NCBI GenBank assembly: GCA_036703985.1
Contig: DATNQN010000142.1
Location: 1 to 46,504, forward strand
Direction of reading: 5' to 3'
Length of the DNA: 46,504 nucleotides
From: Leptolyngbyaceae cyanobacterium
GTDB taxonomy: Bacteria > Cyanobacteriota > Cyanobacteriia > Cyanobacteriales > Aerosakkonemataceae
How positions within the stretch are numbered: position 1 is the first letter of the stretch; each line of letters opens with the position of its first letter. The notes below the pieces were generated by a model. That model saw nothing but the letters and a program-made list of their open reading frames with translations, did not search any database and was not told where the DNA came from. Of this stretch, positions 15,988-22,856 are shown piece after piece. The position numbers were made by a program, and so were the translations under genes.

Positions 15988-16331
15988 AACTCCTTGCTGA
16001 CGAAAACTTTGACAATAATATTGTTAGAGGACTGCGACGACGAAACCCAAATATAGATATTGTTCGAGTCCAAGACGTTGGTTTGTCAGGTGAAGATGAC
16101 CCGACTGTTTTGCAATGGGCAGCGCAGGAAAATCGAGTACTTTTGACCCACGATGTCGCTACAATTACACGGTATGCCTATGAACGGTTAGCACAAAATC
16201 TGCCAATGCCAGGAGTTATCGAGGTTGGTGTAGATGCTCCAATTGGAAGGGTGATAGACGATATTCTCATTATCTGGGAGTGTAGCTTAGAAGGAGAATT
16301 GGAAGGACAAATCCAATACCTTCCTTTGTGA
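15981..16331 (+). CDS. DUF5615 PIN-like toxin-type protein
   Basis: The product has 116 residues: MLKLLADENFDNNIVRGLRR then VRVQDVGLSGEDDPTVLQWA and AQENRVLLTHDVATITRYA. The acidic residues of the PIN-like (Mut7-C/DUF5615) fold are visible: D7-E8 at the first strand, D after DVGLSGEDD, and the T-H-D motif. Family members are putative RNases. It overlaps the DUF433 gene by 7 nt, the usual order (antitoxin first). It ends PLILIWECSLEGELEG-like, with IQYLPL as the last strand. Confidence 0.85.
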   Translation: MLKLLADENFDNNIVRGLRRRNPNIDIVRVQDVGLSGEDDPTVLQWAAQENRVLLTHDVATITRYAYERLAQNLPMPGVIEVGVDAPIGRVIDDILIIWECSLEGELEGQIQYLPL

Positions 16332-16474
16332 TGTTTGTCACCTAGTTGAGTAAGGATTTTTTGGGGAGGGGAAAAGGGCGTGAAGTTTTAGAAATGTTTT
16401 CTTGTAGAGGGCTGAAAACCTATCTGGGCAGGGAAAAGAGGTCAAAGTGAGTAGTTATGAACAAAAAAATATTT

Positions 16475-16503
16475 TTGCACTGATTTGTGATTTGTGTTAT
16501 AAT
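16475..16503 (+). promoter_or_regulatory. Near-consensus sigma-70 promoter
   Basis: TTGCAC (16475-16480) and TATAAT (16498-16503) are separated by exactly 17 nt in AT-rich DNA. The predicted start is near 16510. The leader then holds an 8-bp hairpin (TTATGGCT / AGCCATAA, 16525-16545) flanked by two direct repeats GCT[AG]ATTAACG (16514-16524 and 16552-16562), a possible operator or regulatory RNA structure. The first ORF downstream is at 16629. Confidence 0.7.
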
Positions 16504-16524
16504 TATAATTTATGCTAATTAACG

Positions 16525-16545
16525 TTATGGCTAAACAAGCCATAA
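16525..16545. promoter_or_regulatory. Hairpin flanked by direct repeats in leader
   Basis: This is a perfect 8-bp stem with loop AAACA, placed between two 11-nt direct repeats that differ at one position. It lies about 15 nt after the predicted transcription start and about 85 nt before the small ORF at 16629. It could be a repressor operator or an mRNA element. No known riboswitch is recognised. Confidence 0.5.
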
Positions 16546-16628
16546 GTATTTGCTGATTAACGATAGTTAGTCACAATTCAAATTTAGGAACAATAGGTTT
16601 TAGTTAAAGTACCTGGGAGTCAACTGCT

Positions 16629-16802
16629 ATGATTCAACTGGTAGTAGGGTGGGTGAAAGATTTCTTCAACTTCTCTAAGCCAGCGCATTTCAAGCCAGTA
16701 GCCACAGTAACGCCAAGTCGAATGGGCTACTATTTCGAGCATGATGAGCTAAAACGCCTGATGAAAAGGCTAAAAAATTTTGAGACAGTCGAAACTATCT
16801 AG
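16629..16802 (+). CDS. Small protein, 57 aa, unrecognised
   Basis: The ATG at 16629 is preceded by GGGAG 10 nt upstream and by the strong promoter at 16475. The product starts MIQLVVGWVKDFFNFSKPAH and ends LKRLMKRLKNFETVETI. Its composition is protein-like (aromatic N-terminal helix, basic C-terminal amphipathic helix RLMKRLKNF). It may associate with membrane through the first 14 residues. No family is recognised. The coding call rests on promoter, Shine-Dalgarno and composition only. Confidence 0.45.
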   Translation: MIQLVVGWVKDFFNFSKPAHFKPVATVTPSRMGYYFEHDELKRLMKRLKNFETVETI

Positions 16803-16995
16803 CTAGGTACACAAGGAGCAATAAAAAAAATTACCAGAATGGATATCTGTATATCATGGCTGTTTGAAGTTGTACTTAATAAATGAAAAACTTAGTTGCA
16901 GCGGAAGGGCTGGTTAAATCTTCTGCTGTAAATTCTAGTTTATTTGCTTTTTATCATTGTTGAGTAATCTTATTAAACAACCATAGGGAATCCTA

Positions 16996-17559
16996 ATGCT
17001 CAAAGTTATCACTGATTTTGTGTTTAGTCAACGAGATAAAATTGAAAATGATCCTATTCCTTTTCTCGTTATTTTCATAATTGGGGTTGCCTTGGGTTGG
17101 TTTATTAACTCTTGGATACAAAAAAATAGAATTGAAACGAATGAGGAAAGAATTAAGCTGAAAGACGAGAAAATTCAAGAAATGGGCGCTAAAATTCAGA
17201 GTCTAGAGCAAAAGCTAGCTTCTCAACAAGAGCTAAAACAGAATTATAATACGTTTTCATTGAACGAGAATGAGATTAAAGCCTTGAAAGCAATCAGTAG
17301 ATTTGAAAAAGAAAACCCTTTTGAAGCGTCTAAAGCTCCGGCTGAATACTCAATTGATTATTTAGTAAAAGATTTGCAAATTGATTGGGGTAAAGCCAAT
17401 GAAATTCTCAAAAAACTCAGAAGGCTTGGGCTGGTTGAGTCTATTTGGGATAATGTATCAAAATTTCAAAATCTTGCTCGACCTATTAACGAAACTCCAC
17501 CAGGTAGATTAAGTAAAACTGGACAGGAATTTTTGAGCAATTATAGAAGAGGGGATTAG
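16996..17559 (+). CDS. Membrane-anchored coiled-coil protein with winged-helix-like C-terminus
   Basis: The protein has 187 residues, with AGGGAA 7-8 nt before the ATG. Residues about 22-40 (IPFLVIFIIGVALGWFINSW) form one transmembrane helix. About 44-85 form a charged coiled coil (ETNEERIKLKDEKIQEMGAK ... LEQKLASQQELKQ). About 92-180 look like a winged helix: LNENEIKALKAISRFE, IDYLVKDLQIDWGKANEILK as the HTH, KLRRLGLVES, then LSKTGQEFLSNYRR. The order resembles one-component or membrane-tethered sensors, but with the DNA-binding-like module C-terminal. No catalytic motif is present. It is followed 12 nt later by the DUF4926 gene. The function is unknown. Confidence 0.75.
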   Translation: MLKVITDFVFSQRDKIENDPIPFLVIFIIGVALGWFINSWIQKNRIETNEERIKLKDEKIQEMGAKIQSLEQKLASQQELKQNYNTFSLNENEIKALKAISRFEKENPFEASKAPAEYSIDYLVKDLQIDWGKANEILKKLRRLGLVESIWDNVSKFQNLARPINETPPGRLSKTGQEFLSNYRRGD

Positions 17560-17571
17560 GGGTGATACGAG

Positions 17572-17820
17572 ATGACGACCAATACAATTAAGTTGCTTGA
17601 TGTAGTAGCCCTGACTGTCGATCTTCCTGAATATAACCTGTGGCGTGGTCAAGTCGGTACAGTAGTTGATATTTTGGCTGGTGGCGCAGCATTTGAAGTG
17701 GAATTTAGCGATCGCAATGGACGCACATACGAGTCTATGGGTCTACGCCCAGAGCAAATTATGGTGTTGCATTTTGAGCCAGCATCTCCTGACAAAATGC
17801 CTGAAATAGCTATGGCATAA
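17572..17820 (+). CDS. DUF4926 family protein
   Basis: The 82-residue product begins MTTNTIKLLDVVALTVDLPE then YNLWRGQVGTVVDILAGGAA and FEVEFSDRNGRTYESM. This is the KOW/SH3-barrel-like DUF4926 domain (L-D-V-V-A-L..DLP..GL.RGQVGTVV). Such genes are frequent in cyanobacteria, often beside DUF6883-type or toxin-antitoxin genes, and the function is unproven. A GGGGTGA sequence about 10 nt before the ATG is the probable ribosome site. It lies 12 nt after the membrane winged-helix gene. Confidence 0.85.
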   Translation: MTTNTIKLLDVVALTVDLPEYNLWRGQVGTVVDILAGGAAFEVEFSDRNGRTYESMGLRPEQIMVLHFEPASPDKMPEIAMA

Positions 17821-17905
17821 AGAAGCATTCTATTAGCAAACTTTGATCGCATCATTCATTGGAAGTTTTTGCTTTTGGATTGACTTCAAAATATAACTGC
17901 GATCG

Positions 17906-18283
17906 CTAAAAACAAACGTTAAACTCCATAAAAAAGTTGACTTGCCCTAGAATTAACGGTACTGTAGTAGCTTGAGTCCAGGCAAACACCTGTTGTACGG
18001 GTTCAAATTGTCCGATCGCTACTCGAAGAATCACTACACGCGCCTCATACTGAGCTAAGTTTCCCGTCAGATTTAAAGCAGTTGTTTGTCGCTCCCAATC
18101 ATATCCCAAATCGACACCTATTTGATAAGGCAGTACATTAACTGTTGCTCCTGTGTCTAGCAAACCAGATGTTTTAATAGACCTTTTTTGATAAACCAAA
18201 GTAATAGGTAAATATGGACGAAAGCCAGCTTCGCCCAGTGAAGTGTCAGCACAGATAAAAGGATATCGTTCAGCGTTACTCAT
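17906..18283 (-). CDS. Retropepsin-like aspartic protease, copy B (125 aa)
   Basis: The catalytic motif is GLLDTGATVNVLPYQIG (40-56, Asp43). The psi-loop is PLILGQ (109-114), followed by VNFFMEFNVCF at the very C-terminus. The same blocks in the same order occur in the 135-residue protein at 15121-15528 (GLVDSGATVNVLPYEIG, PLILGQ, FF.EF.VCF), so the two are paralogues. Copy B ends at VCF, ten residues short of copy A. It overlaps its small upstream partner by 8 nt. It is probably cytoplasmic and active as a dimer. The substrate is unknown. Confidence 0.82.
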   Translation of the reverse strand: MSNAERYPFICADTSLGEAGFRPYLPITLVYQKRSIKTSGLLDTGATVNVLPYQIGVDLGYDWERQTTALNLTGNLAQYEARVVILRVAIGQFEPVQQVFAWTQATTVPLILGQVNFFMEFNVCF

Positions 18284-18491
18284 TGTCTTCTATTTTGCTA
18301 TCTTGCAGCACTTTGAGCATAGTATTTGCTGCTTCAAACGCATCGTAAGGCGACCAAACAGGATAGGATTGTTCAGGTTTGATTAGATCTGTTTCTTGTT
18401 GGGCTAGTTCAGAAATCAAAACCTGCATAATGTAGAGCTTATCTGCACGGGTAAGCCCTTGTATAGTAGTAAGTAATTCTGGTGAAACCAT
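18276..18491 (-). CDS. Small partner protein of retropepsin-like protease, copy B (71 aa)
   Basis: It reads MVSPELLTTIQGLTRADKLY, then IMQVLISELAQQE, then SYPVWSPYDAFEAANTMLKV. It matches copy A (14907-15116) in ELL-x2-I-x2-L, in the L-x2-EL helix end and in the S/T-PYxAFxA block, while the linker differs. It is the first gene of the minus-strand pair and overlaps the protease start by 8 nt, so expression is coupled. The gene order and overlap mimic toxin-antitoxin operons. The role is inferred only. Confidence 0.78.
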   Translation of the reverse strand: MVSPELLTTIQGLTRADKLYIMQVLISELAQQETDLIKPEQSYPVWSPYDAFEAANTMLKVLQDSKIEDNE

Positions 18492-18609
18492 GTATCGGGT
18501 CGGTAGGTCAGTTACATCTCTCTATTATATAGTTGTGTACATACCGATCGAGCAGAAAAGGTAAGAATTATCAGCGCCCGAAAAGCTACCCGCCAGGAGA
18601 GGAAATTCT

Positions 18610-18855
18610 ATGAACAAGGAAATTGAGAACGAAATGGAAGACGAATTACGTTCAGAATATGATTTTTCTCAGATGCAGGGAGGTGTGAGAGGAAAATATG
18701 TTGAGCGATATCATGCAGTAACTAACTTAGTGCTTTTAGATCCCGATGTTGCCAGAGCTTTTCCTAATGATATCGCAGTGAATGATGCCTTGAGAATGCT
18801 AATCCAAGTTGCACAGCGCCAGCAGTTTAATAACACTATGCAGCTAACAGAATAG
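18610..18855 (+). CDS. Small conserved cyanobacterial protein (81 aa)
   Basis: A good Shine-Dalgarno (CAGGAGAGG) lies about 9 nt before the ATG. The product has an acidic start (MNKEIENEMEDELRSEYDFS), then QMQGGVRGKYVERYHAVTNL and VLLDPDVARAFPNDIAVNDA. The block YDFS-x-M-x-GGVRGKY recurs in many cyanobacterial small genes that accompany a toxin-like partner (BrnA/HigA-like neighbourhoods). Here no partner follows: the next 120 nt are non-coding. It may be an orphan antitoxin. Confidence 0.75.
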   Translation: MNKEIENEMEDELRSEYDFSQMQGGVRGKYVERYHAVTNLVLLDPDVARAFPNDIAVNDALRMLIQVAQRQQFNNTMQLTE

Positions 18856-18975
18856 AACTGTGGGCTAAATGCGAAGACTTGCGATCGCACTTTCCTAACC
18901 TAATCCCAACTCTGCAAAACTTAGGATGATAAAGGCGATCGCAAAATGAGAATAGCAAGCCATACAGAATGGCAT

Positions 18976-19863
18976 TTAACTAACTGCTACCGCCCAACAA
19001 TTCGCTAATTTATCCAAAACGGCTTTTGGTGAAACAATATGCTTATTAAGCCCTAATTTCCCAGGCTTAATTCCTAAAGCCAATCCGATGATTTCGGTGA
19101 TATAGAGAATTGGTAAATTGTAAGAAACATTATACTTTTTCTCAATATCAGGTTGCCTTAATTCCAGGTTAGTTGCACACAAAGGACAAGCTAACACAAT
19201 GCAATCTGCACCCAGAGATTTTGCTTCATCTAATAGTTTTTTAGTTAAATCAAAAGCCACATCTTGCTTTGATACCAAAATCGGGCCTCCACAACACTTG
19301 GTTTTCGATCGGAAATCAACGACTTCCGCGCCACAAATTTGAGCTAATTTATCCATTGACATTGGGAAAATGGGAGAATCCCAACCTGTGATATCTGCGG
19401 GTCGAGTTAACAAACAACCATAATAACAAGCAACTTTCAAACCTGTTAAAGGCTTTTTGATGTGAGTGGAAATATCGACATCGTTAGCTAAGACATCTAC
19501 CACATTTCTAACTCGAATGTTGTAGTCAGAAACCGATATTCCCATATCGGAAAGAATGGCATTGATTCTGTCTTTTTCGGTTTCGTTATCTAATGCTTTT
19601 AATGCTCTAGCTGACTTGTTATAACAACCGGAACAAGAGGCTAAAAGGTCGAGATTTTCCTTTTGTGCTAAAGCAACATTTCTCGCTGCCATTGCCATCC
19701 CAACATCGTGGGAAACTCCCGCTGCAACGGAACCGCCACAACAAGACCAATCATTGAGTTCTTTTAGCTCAATTCCTAATTCTTCCATTACCACTTTGGT
19801 TGACATATCGAACTCTTTGGCAGTGGTATGAAGGCTGCATCCGGGATAGTAAGAATATTTCAT
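18976..19863 (-). CDS. hdrB: Heterodisulfide reductase-like subunit B (two CCG domains)
   Basis: The 295-residue product carries both cysteine-rich CCG domains, which in HdrB bind the noncubane [4Fe-4S] clusters. The first has C9, C41-C42-G, C77 and C80 (SCSGC). The second has C146/C150, C190-C191-G (KCCGGP), C226 and C229 (ACPLCA). In sHdr complexes the B subunit is the likely site of disulfide/persulfide chemistry. It is the last gene of the minus-strand operon and overlaps hdrC by 4 nt (ATGA). Subunit assignment is firm. The substrate, which in methanogens is CoM-CoB disulfide, must differ here. Confidence 0.9.
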   Translation of the reverse strand: MKYSYYPGCSLHTTAKEFDMSTKVVMEELGIELKELNDWSCCGGSVAAGVSHDVGMAMAARNVALAQKENLDLLASCSGCYNKSARALKALDNETEKDRINAILSDMGISVSDYNIRVRNVVDVLANDVDISTHIKKPLTGLKVACYYGCLLTRPADITGWDSPIFPMSMDKLAQICGAEVVDFRSKTKCCGGPILVSKQDVAFDLTKKLLDEAKSLGADCIVLACPLCATNLELRQPDIEKKYNVSYNLPILYITEIIGLALGIKPGKLGLNKHIVSPKAVLDKLANCWAVAVS

Positions 19864-20447
19864 TTTTGACCTGCCTTTTCTAATGCTTCGCTGAATGTTT
19901 TGGGGTCTTTGATTTTGGCTGGTAATGGCGACATTTTGCCTTTGAGGGTTAATTGAATGCCCAATTTTGCTTGATCGAGCATGGCTTGTAAACCGCCATA
20001 TTTCTGCATTAATTCTGGTTCAAATAAAATGCCTCTTTTCTCGACCAGTTCAACAAATATTTGATTGAATCGGGTAGAGTCATTTTCGATTCCTTGGCGA
20101 ATTGCGATCGCTTTTACCGCTTCGATCACGTCGGAGGGACGCACGCCACGGGGACAGCGAGAGGTACAGGTGTAGCAAGAAGTACATAGCCAGAGGGTGT
20201 TACTTTTCAGTACCTTTTCCCATTCTCCTCGCTGTACCATTAAAACGAGGGTTCTGGGTGACATATCCATTAAGTCAATATTGGTACAGCCACCGCTACA
20301 GGTACCGCACTGCATACAACTTGCGATCGCAGCACCTTCTCCACCTTCGGCAATCACTTTATCGAGAAATTCTCGATTCATTTTATCGCCGTCAAGTTGG
20401 CGATCGACTTTCAGCCCAAATAAAAACTTTTTGTTTTTAGATAACAT
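19860..20447 (-). CDS. hdrC: Heterodisulfide reductase-like subunit C (two [4Fe-4S])
   Basis: The 195-residue product has two ferredoxin-type cluster motifs: C44-x2-C47-x2-C50-x3-C54 (ASCMQCGTCSGGC) and C88-x2-C91-x2-C94-x3-C98 (LCTSCYTCTSRCP). The MSPRTLVLMVQRGEWEKVL spacer between them is typical of HdrC. It passes electrons between HdrA flavin and HdrB. The ATG at 20447 has AAGG 9 nt upstream. An internal ATG at 20381 is an alternative that would still keep both clusters. It overlaps hdrB by 4 nt. A 163-nt gap containing a nested repeat separates it from hdrA. Confidence 0.9.
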   Translation of the reverse strand: MLSKNKKFLFGLKVDRQLDGDKMNREFLDKVIAEGGEGAAIASCMQCGTCSGGCTNIDLMDMSPRTLVLMVQRGEWEKVLKSNTLWLCTSCYTCTSRCPRGVRPSDVIEAVKAIAIRQGIENDSTRFNQIFVELVEKRGILFEPELMQKYGGLQAMLDQAKLGIQLTLKGKMSPLPAKIKDPKTFSEALEKAGQK

Positions 20448-20520
20448 TGCTTTTAACCTTGTTTAAGGTATTTTTGTTTGGTAATATTTGGGGTTTTCAC
20501 TGGAATCATGGGTGATTTTT

Positions 20521-20596
20521 TACCACAGATGAAACACAGATGAACACAGATGAACACAGATGTAGGCTCTTGCCTTACTGTGGGATACACAGATAT
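20521..20596. repeat. ACAGATGA repeat with a second repeat nested inside
   Basis: CCACAGATGAAACACAGATG and two more ACACAGATGA units are interrupted at about 20562-20585 by TAGGCTCTTGCCTTACTGTG, then ACACAGATAT resumes. The insert resembles the GGCGTAGCC..TTCCCGCAGGGTA element found intact at 21723-21746 in the same position of the same repeat. The element lies between hdrA and hdrC. Confidence 0.65.
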
Positions 20597-20610
20597 TTGA
20601 TAGAAAGGTT

Positions 20611-21666
20611 TTACACAATTAATGGAATTGGGGATGATATTAGAGATGAGTTAAACAATTGATTGTTGGCTAAAAAACTGGCTATTTCTGCTGCTGCCGA
20701 TCGTCCATCGGTGATCGATTCGACAATGGCTTTTGGCCCAGTTGCCGTACCTGCAAGAAAAATACCTGTCCTGGGCGAAGCATTATTGGAGTATTGTTGA
20801 TGTGCAGTGGCGTAAAAGCGATCGCAACCAACACTTAAACCTGCAACTTCTGCTAATTCGGCATTACCTTCCATTCCCACCATCAAAACCAAAAGGTCAA
20901 CGGTTAACCGCATCGGTTTTGCTGTTAAAGTATCTTCTAAGCGCAACAATAAGCTGCCATCATTTTTCTCTCCAGCTTCCGAAAGGCGACCTCTGAGAAA
21001 TTGTACGCCAAACTTTTCTTGGGATGTTCTGTACAATTCTTCATAACCGCGACCGAATACCCGAATATCCATATAAAGGCAGTAAATTTCACAGTCGGGG
21101 TTTTGTTCTTTAATCTCGATCGCAACTTTAATTGCATTGGTACAACAAACTCGCGAACAGTAATTATTATTTACTTTTTCATCGCGAGAACCAACACAAT
21201 GCACCATTGCTACTTTTTTCGGCGCTTTCCCGTTTCTGGTTTTCACGCTTTGCGCCTTCAGCATAGCATCCAATTCTACGGAAGTGATGCAATTATCGTA
21301 AATTCCATATCCATATTCTTCTTTAAATGCAGCATCGAAATGCTTAAAGCCAGTTGCTACTAAAATCGCCCCAGCATCAATTTCTTCACCCGTCGATACA
21401 GTTACTTTAAAGTTAGGTGCTGATCCTTCAATGCGAGTTACTGTCGCATTATTTAAAATTCGGGTTCTCCCCAAGCTTTCCTTTAAATTGGCGATGATTT
21501 CCGAAGCATCGGTAAAGTCAGGAAATACCTTATACCACTTGTTTAAATGCCCTCCTACTTGGGATTTTTTTTCAATCAAAACTACATCATATCCAAAGTA
21601 TTGCAGTTTTCCGGCTGCTGCCATTCCAGCAGGGCCACCACCGATAACGACTACTTTTTTGTTCAT
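20611..21666 (-). CDS. hdrA: Heterodisulfide reductase-like flavoprotein subunit A
   Basis: The 351-residue product starts with an FAD-binding Rossmann motif, VVVIGGGPAGMAAAGKLQYF (5-24), then E32 at the end of strand 2 and VGGHLNKW. The HdrA-specific cysteines are C157 (HCVGSRD), C170, C174 and C175 (NYCSRVCCTNAIK), ligating one [4Fe-4S]. The C-terminus GIFLAGTATGPKAIVESITD is the second flavin-contact block. At ~350 residues it lacks the extra ferredoxin and inserted domains of methanogen HdrA (~650) and matches the short sHdrA type of sulfur oxidisers. It is the middle gene of the C-B-A-C-B operon. A role in electron transfer from sulfane-sulfur oxidation is inferred. Confidence 0.88.
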   Translation of the reverse strand: MNKKVVVIGGGPAGMAAAGKLQYFGYDVVLIEKKSQVGGHLNKWYKVFPDFTDASEIIANLKESLGRTRILNNATVTRIEGSAPNFKVTVSTGEEIDAGAILVATGFKHFDAAFKEEYGYGIYDNCITSVELDAMLKAQSVKTRNGKAPKKVAMVHCVGSRDEKVNNNYCSRVCCTNAIKVAIEIKEQNPDCEIYCLYMDIRVFGRGYEELYRTSQEKFGVQFLRGRLSEAGEKNDGSLLLRLEDTLTAKPMRLTVDLLVLMVGMEGNAELAEVAGLSVGCDRFYATAHQQYSNNASPRTGIFLAGTATGPKAIVESITDGRSAAAEIASFLANNQLFNSSLISSPIPLIV

Positions 21667-21702
21667 TGTTTTTGCCTTGAAGTTTGTTTGTTGATTTTTT
21701 TT

Positions 21703-21762
21703 TACCGCAGATAAACGCAGATGTTGGCGTAGCCTTCCCGCAGGGTACGCAGATCAGATAAA
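21703..21762. repeat. ACGCAGAT repeat with nested GGCGTAGCC-type palindrome
   Basis: TACCGCAGATAAACGCAGAT is interrupted by TTGGCGTAGCCTTCCCGCAG and GGTA, and CGCAGATCAGATAAAT follows. The insert is a known type of short cyanobacterial interspersed repeat (GGCGTAGCC-TTCCCGCAGGGTA). The copy sits between the second hdrB and hdrA, in the same nested arrangement as 20521-20596. Confidence 0.7.
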
Positions 21763-21797
21763 TTTGATTTTTATTTTTCTGCGTTTTGGTTTGTTGT

Positions 21798-22844
21798 TTA
21801 AAATGGTCTTCGGCGTTGTTCGGGAGTTTTGGATTTGTCGTAAGGAATGCCGATTTTATCTAGCAAAGGTTCGATTGCAACGAATTTGGCATTCAGTCCG
21901 CAGTCTTTGAAGGGGTCATATCCTAACATTAATCCGGTCAATTGTGCGTAATCCAAAACGCTGACGTTAAATTCTTCTTCTAAAACTTCTTTAATTGTTC
22001 CTTGTTCGGCATCTAAAAATACTGTGCAACCTGGACAATTGGTGAGGATTAAGTTACAATCTGGGTGCGCTTCTTTGAGACTTTTCATTTTCTTGTAAAC
22101 GCTGCTGGCGGTGTAGTCTCGGTTTTCTGGAAACGCACATTGCCGGAAACCCATGCCGCAGCAATGTCTGCGTTCTGGATAATCAACAATTTCTGCACCA
22201 AAAGCTTCTAATAATCCTACTAAAACTTGTGGAAATTCAGCCCCACCCATGCACTCGCCGGGAAAGATTTTTCCGTAGTGGCATCCAATATGATCGACTG
22301 CTTTGATTCCTTTCAGGCTATATTTTGCTTTGGCTGCTAGTTTATGTCGATTGGCAAAAAATACATCGGAAGCATGAACAACTGAAGGTCTGCCGCCGGA
22401 AACGTGGGGAACCCAAAATTCTCGTCCTGTGGTTTCTTTTAAAGTTTTTTCGGTGTATTCTCGCAACTCTGGTTCTTCTTCCCAGAGTTTAATCATTTCG
22501 GTGTAATTGGCAAAGGATGTGACACAAAATGAGAAGAGATTATCAACACCTAATTCATGATGGGCAAGGGAAAAGTTTCTGGCGGCAACTACCATTTGGG
22601 TTTCGATATTTGATACATCTCCGTGATAGCCAATTGCCCCACAGGAAGTATGTCCGGGTGCTTCCCGCAGTTCCATGCCTAAATCATTTTTCAAAATCTT
22701 ATAGGCAATGCCTTCGGTATATGGCGCGGCACTTTGGAGGAAGCAACTACGGAAGCATCCCCACAATTTTCCGCCTTCGTCATCTACTGTTGGAACTTGC
22801 TTTTGGTGTTTTTCCCAAGCGATATTTTCTCTGGCTACTTTCAT
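21798..22844 (-). CDS. Heterodisulfide reductase-like subunit B, second form with degenerate N-terminal CCG
   Basis: The 348-residue product has a complete C-terminal CCG domain: C188 (GCHYGK), C228-C229-G (HCCGMG), C270 and C273 (NCPGCT). In the N-terminal half the pattern is altered: C30/C34 (WGCFRSC), C68 in S-C-G-A instead of CCG, and C107 in FCVTSF instead of CxxC. So this paralogue probably holds only one noncubane cluster, or a differently ligated first cluster. This matches the B2-type subunit of sHdr operons in position (following its own hdrC) and in longer length. It starts 12 nt after the upstream hdrC. The substrate is unknown. Confidence 0.85.
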   Translation of the reverse strand: MKVARENIAWEKHQKQVPTVDDEGGKLWGCFRSCFLQSAAPYTEGIAYKILKNDLGMELREAPGHTSCGAIGYHGDVSNIETQMVVAARNFSLAHHELGVDNLFSFCVTSFANYTEMIKLWEEEPELREYTEKTLKETTGREFWVPHVSGGRPSVVHASDVFFANRHKLAAKAKYSLKGIKAVDHIGCHYGKIFPGECMGGAEFPQVLVGLLEAFGAEIVDYPERRHCCGMGFRQCAFPENRDYTASSVYKKMKSLKEAHPDCNLILTNCPGCTVFLDAEQGTIKEVLEEEFNVSVLDYAQLTGLMLGYDPFKDCGLNAKFVAIEPLLDKIGIPYDKSKTPEQRRRPF

Positions 22845-22856
22845 GATGTTTTTTCC

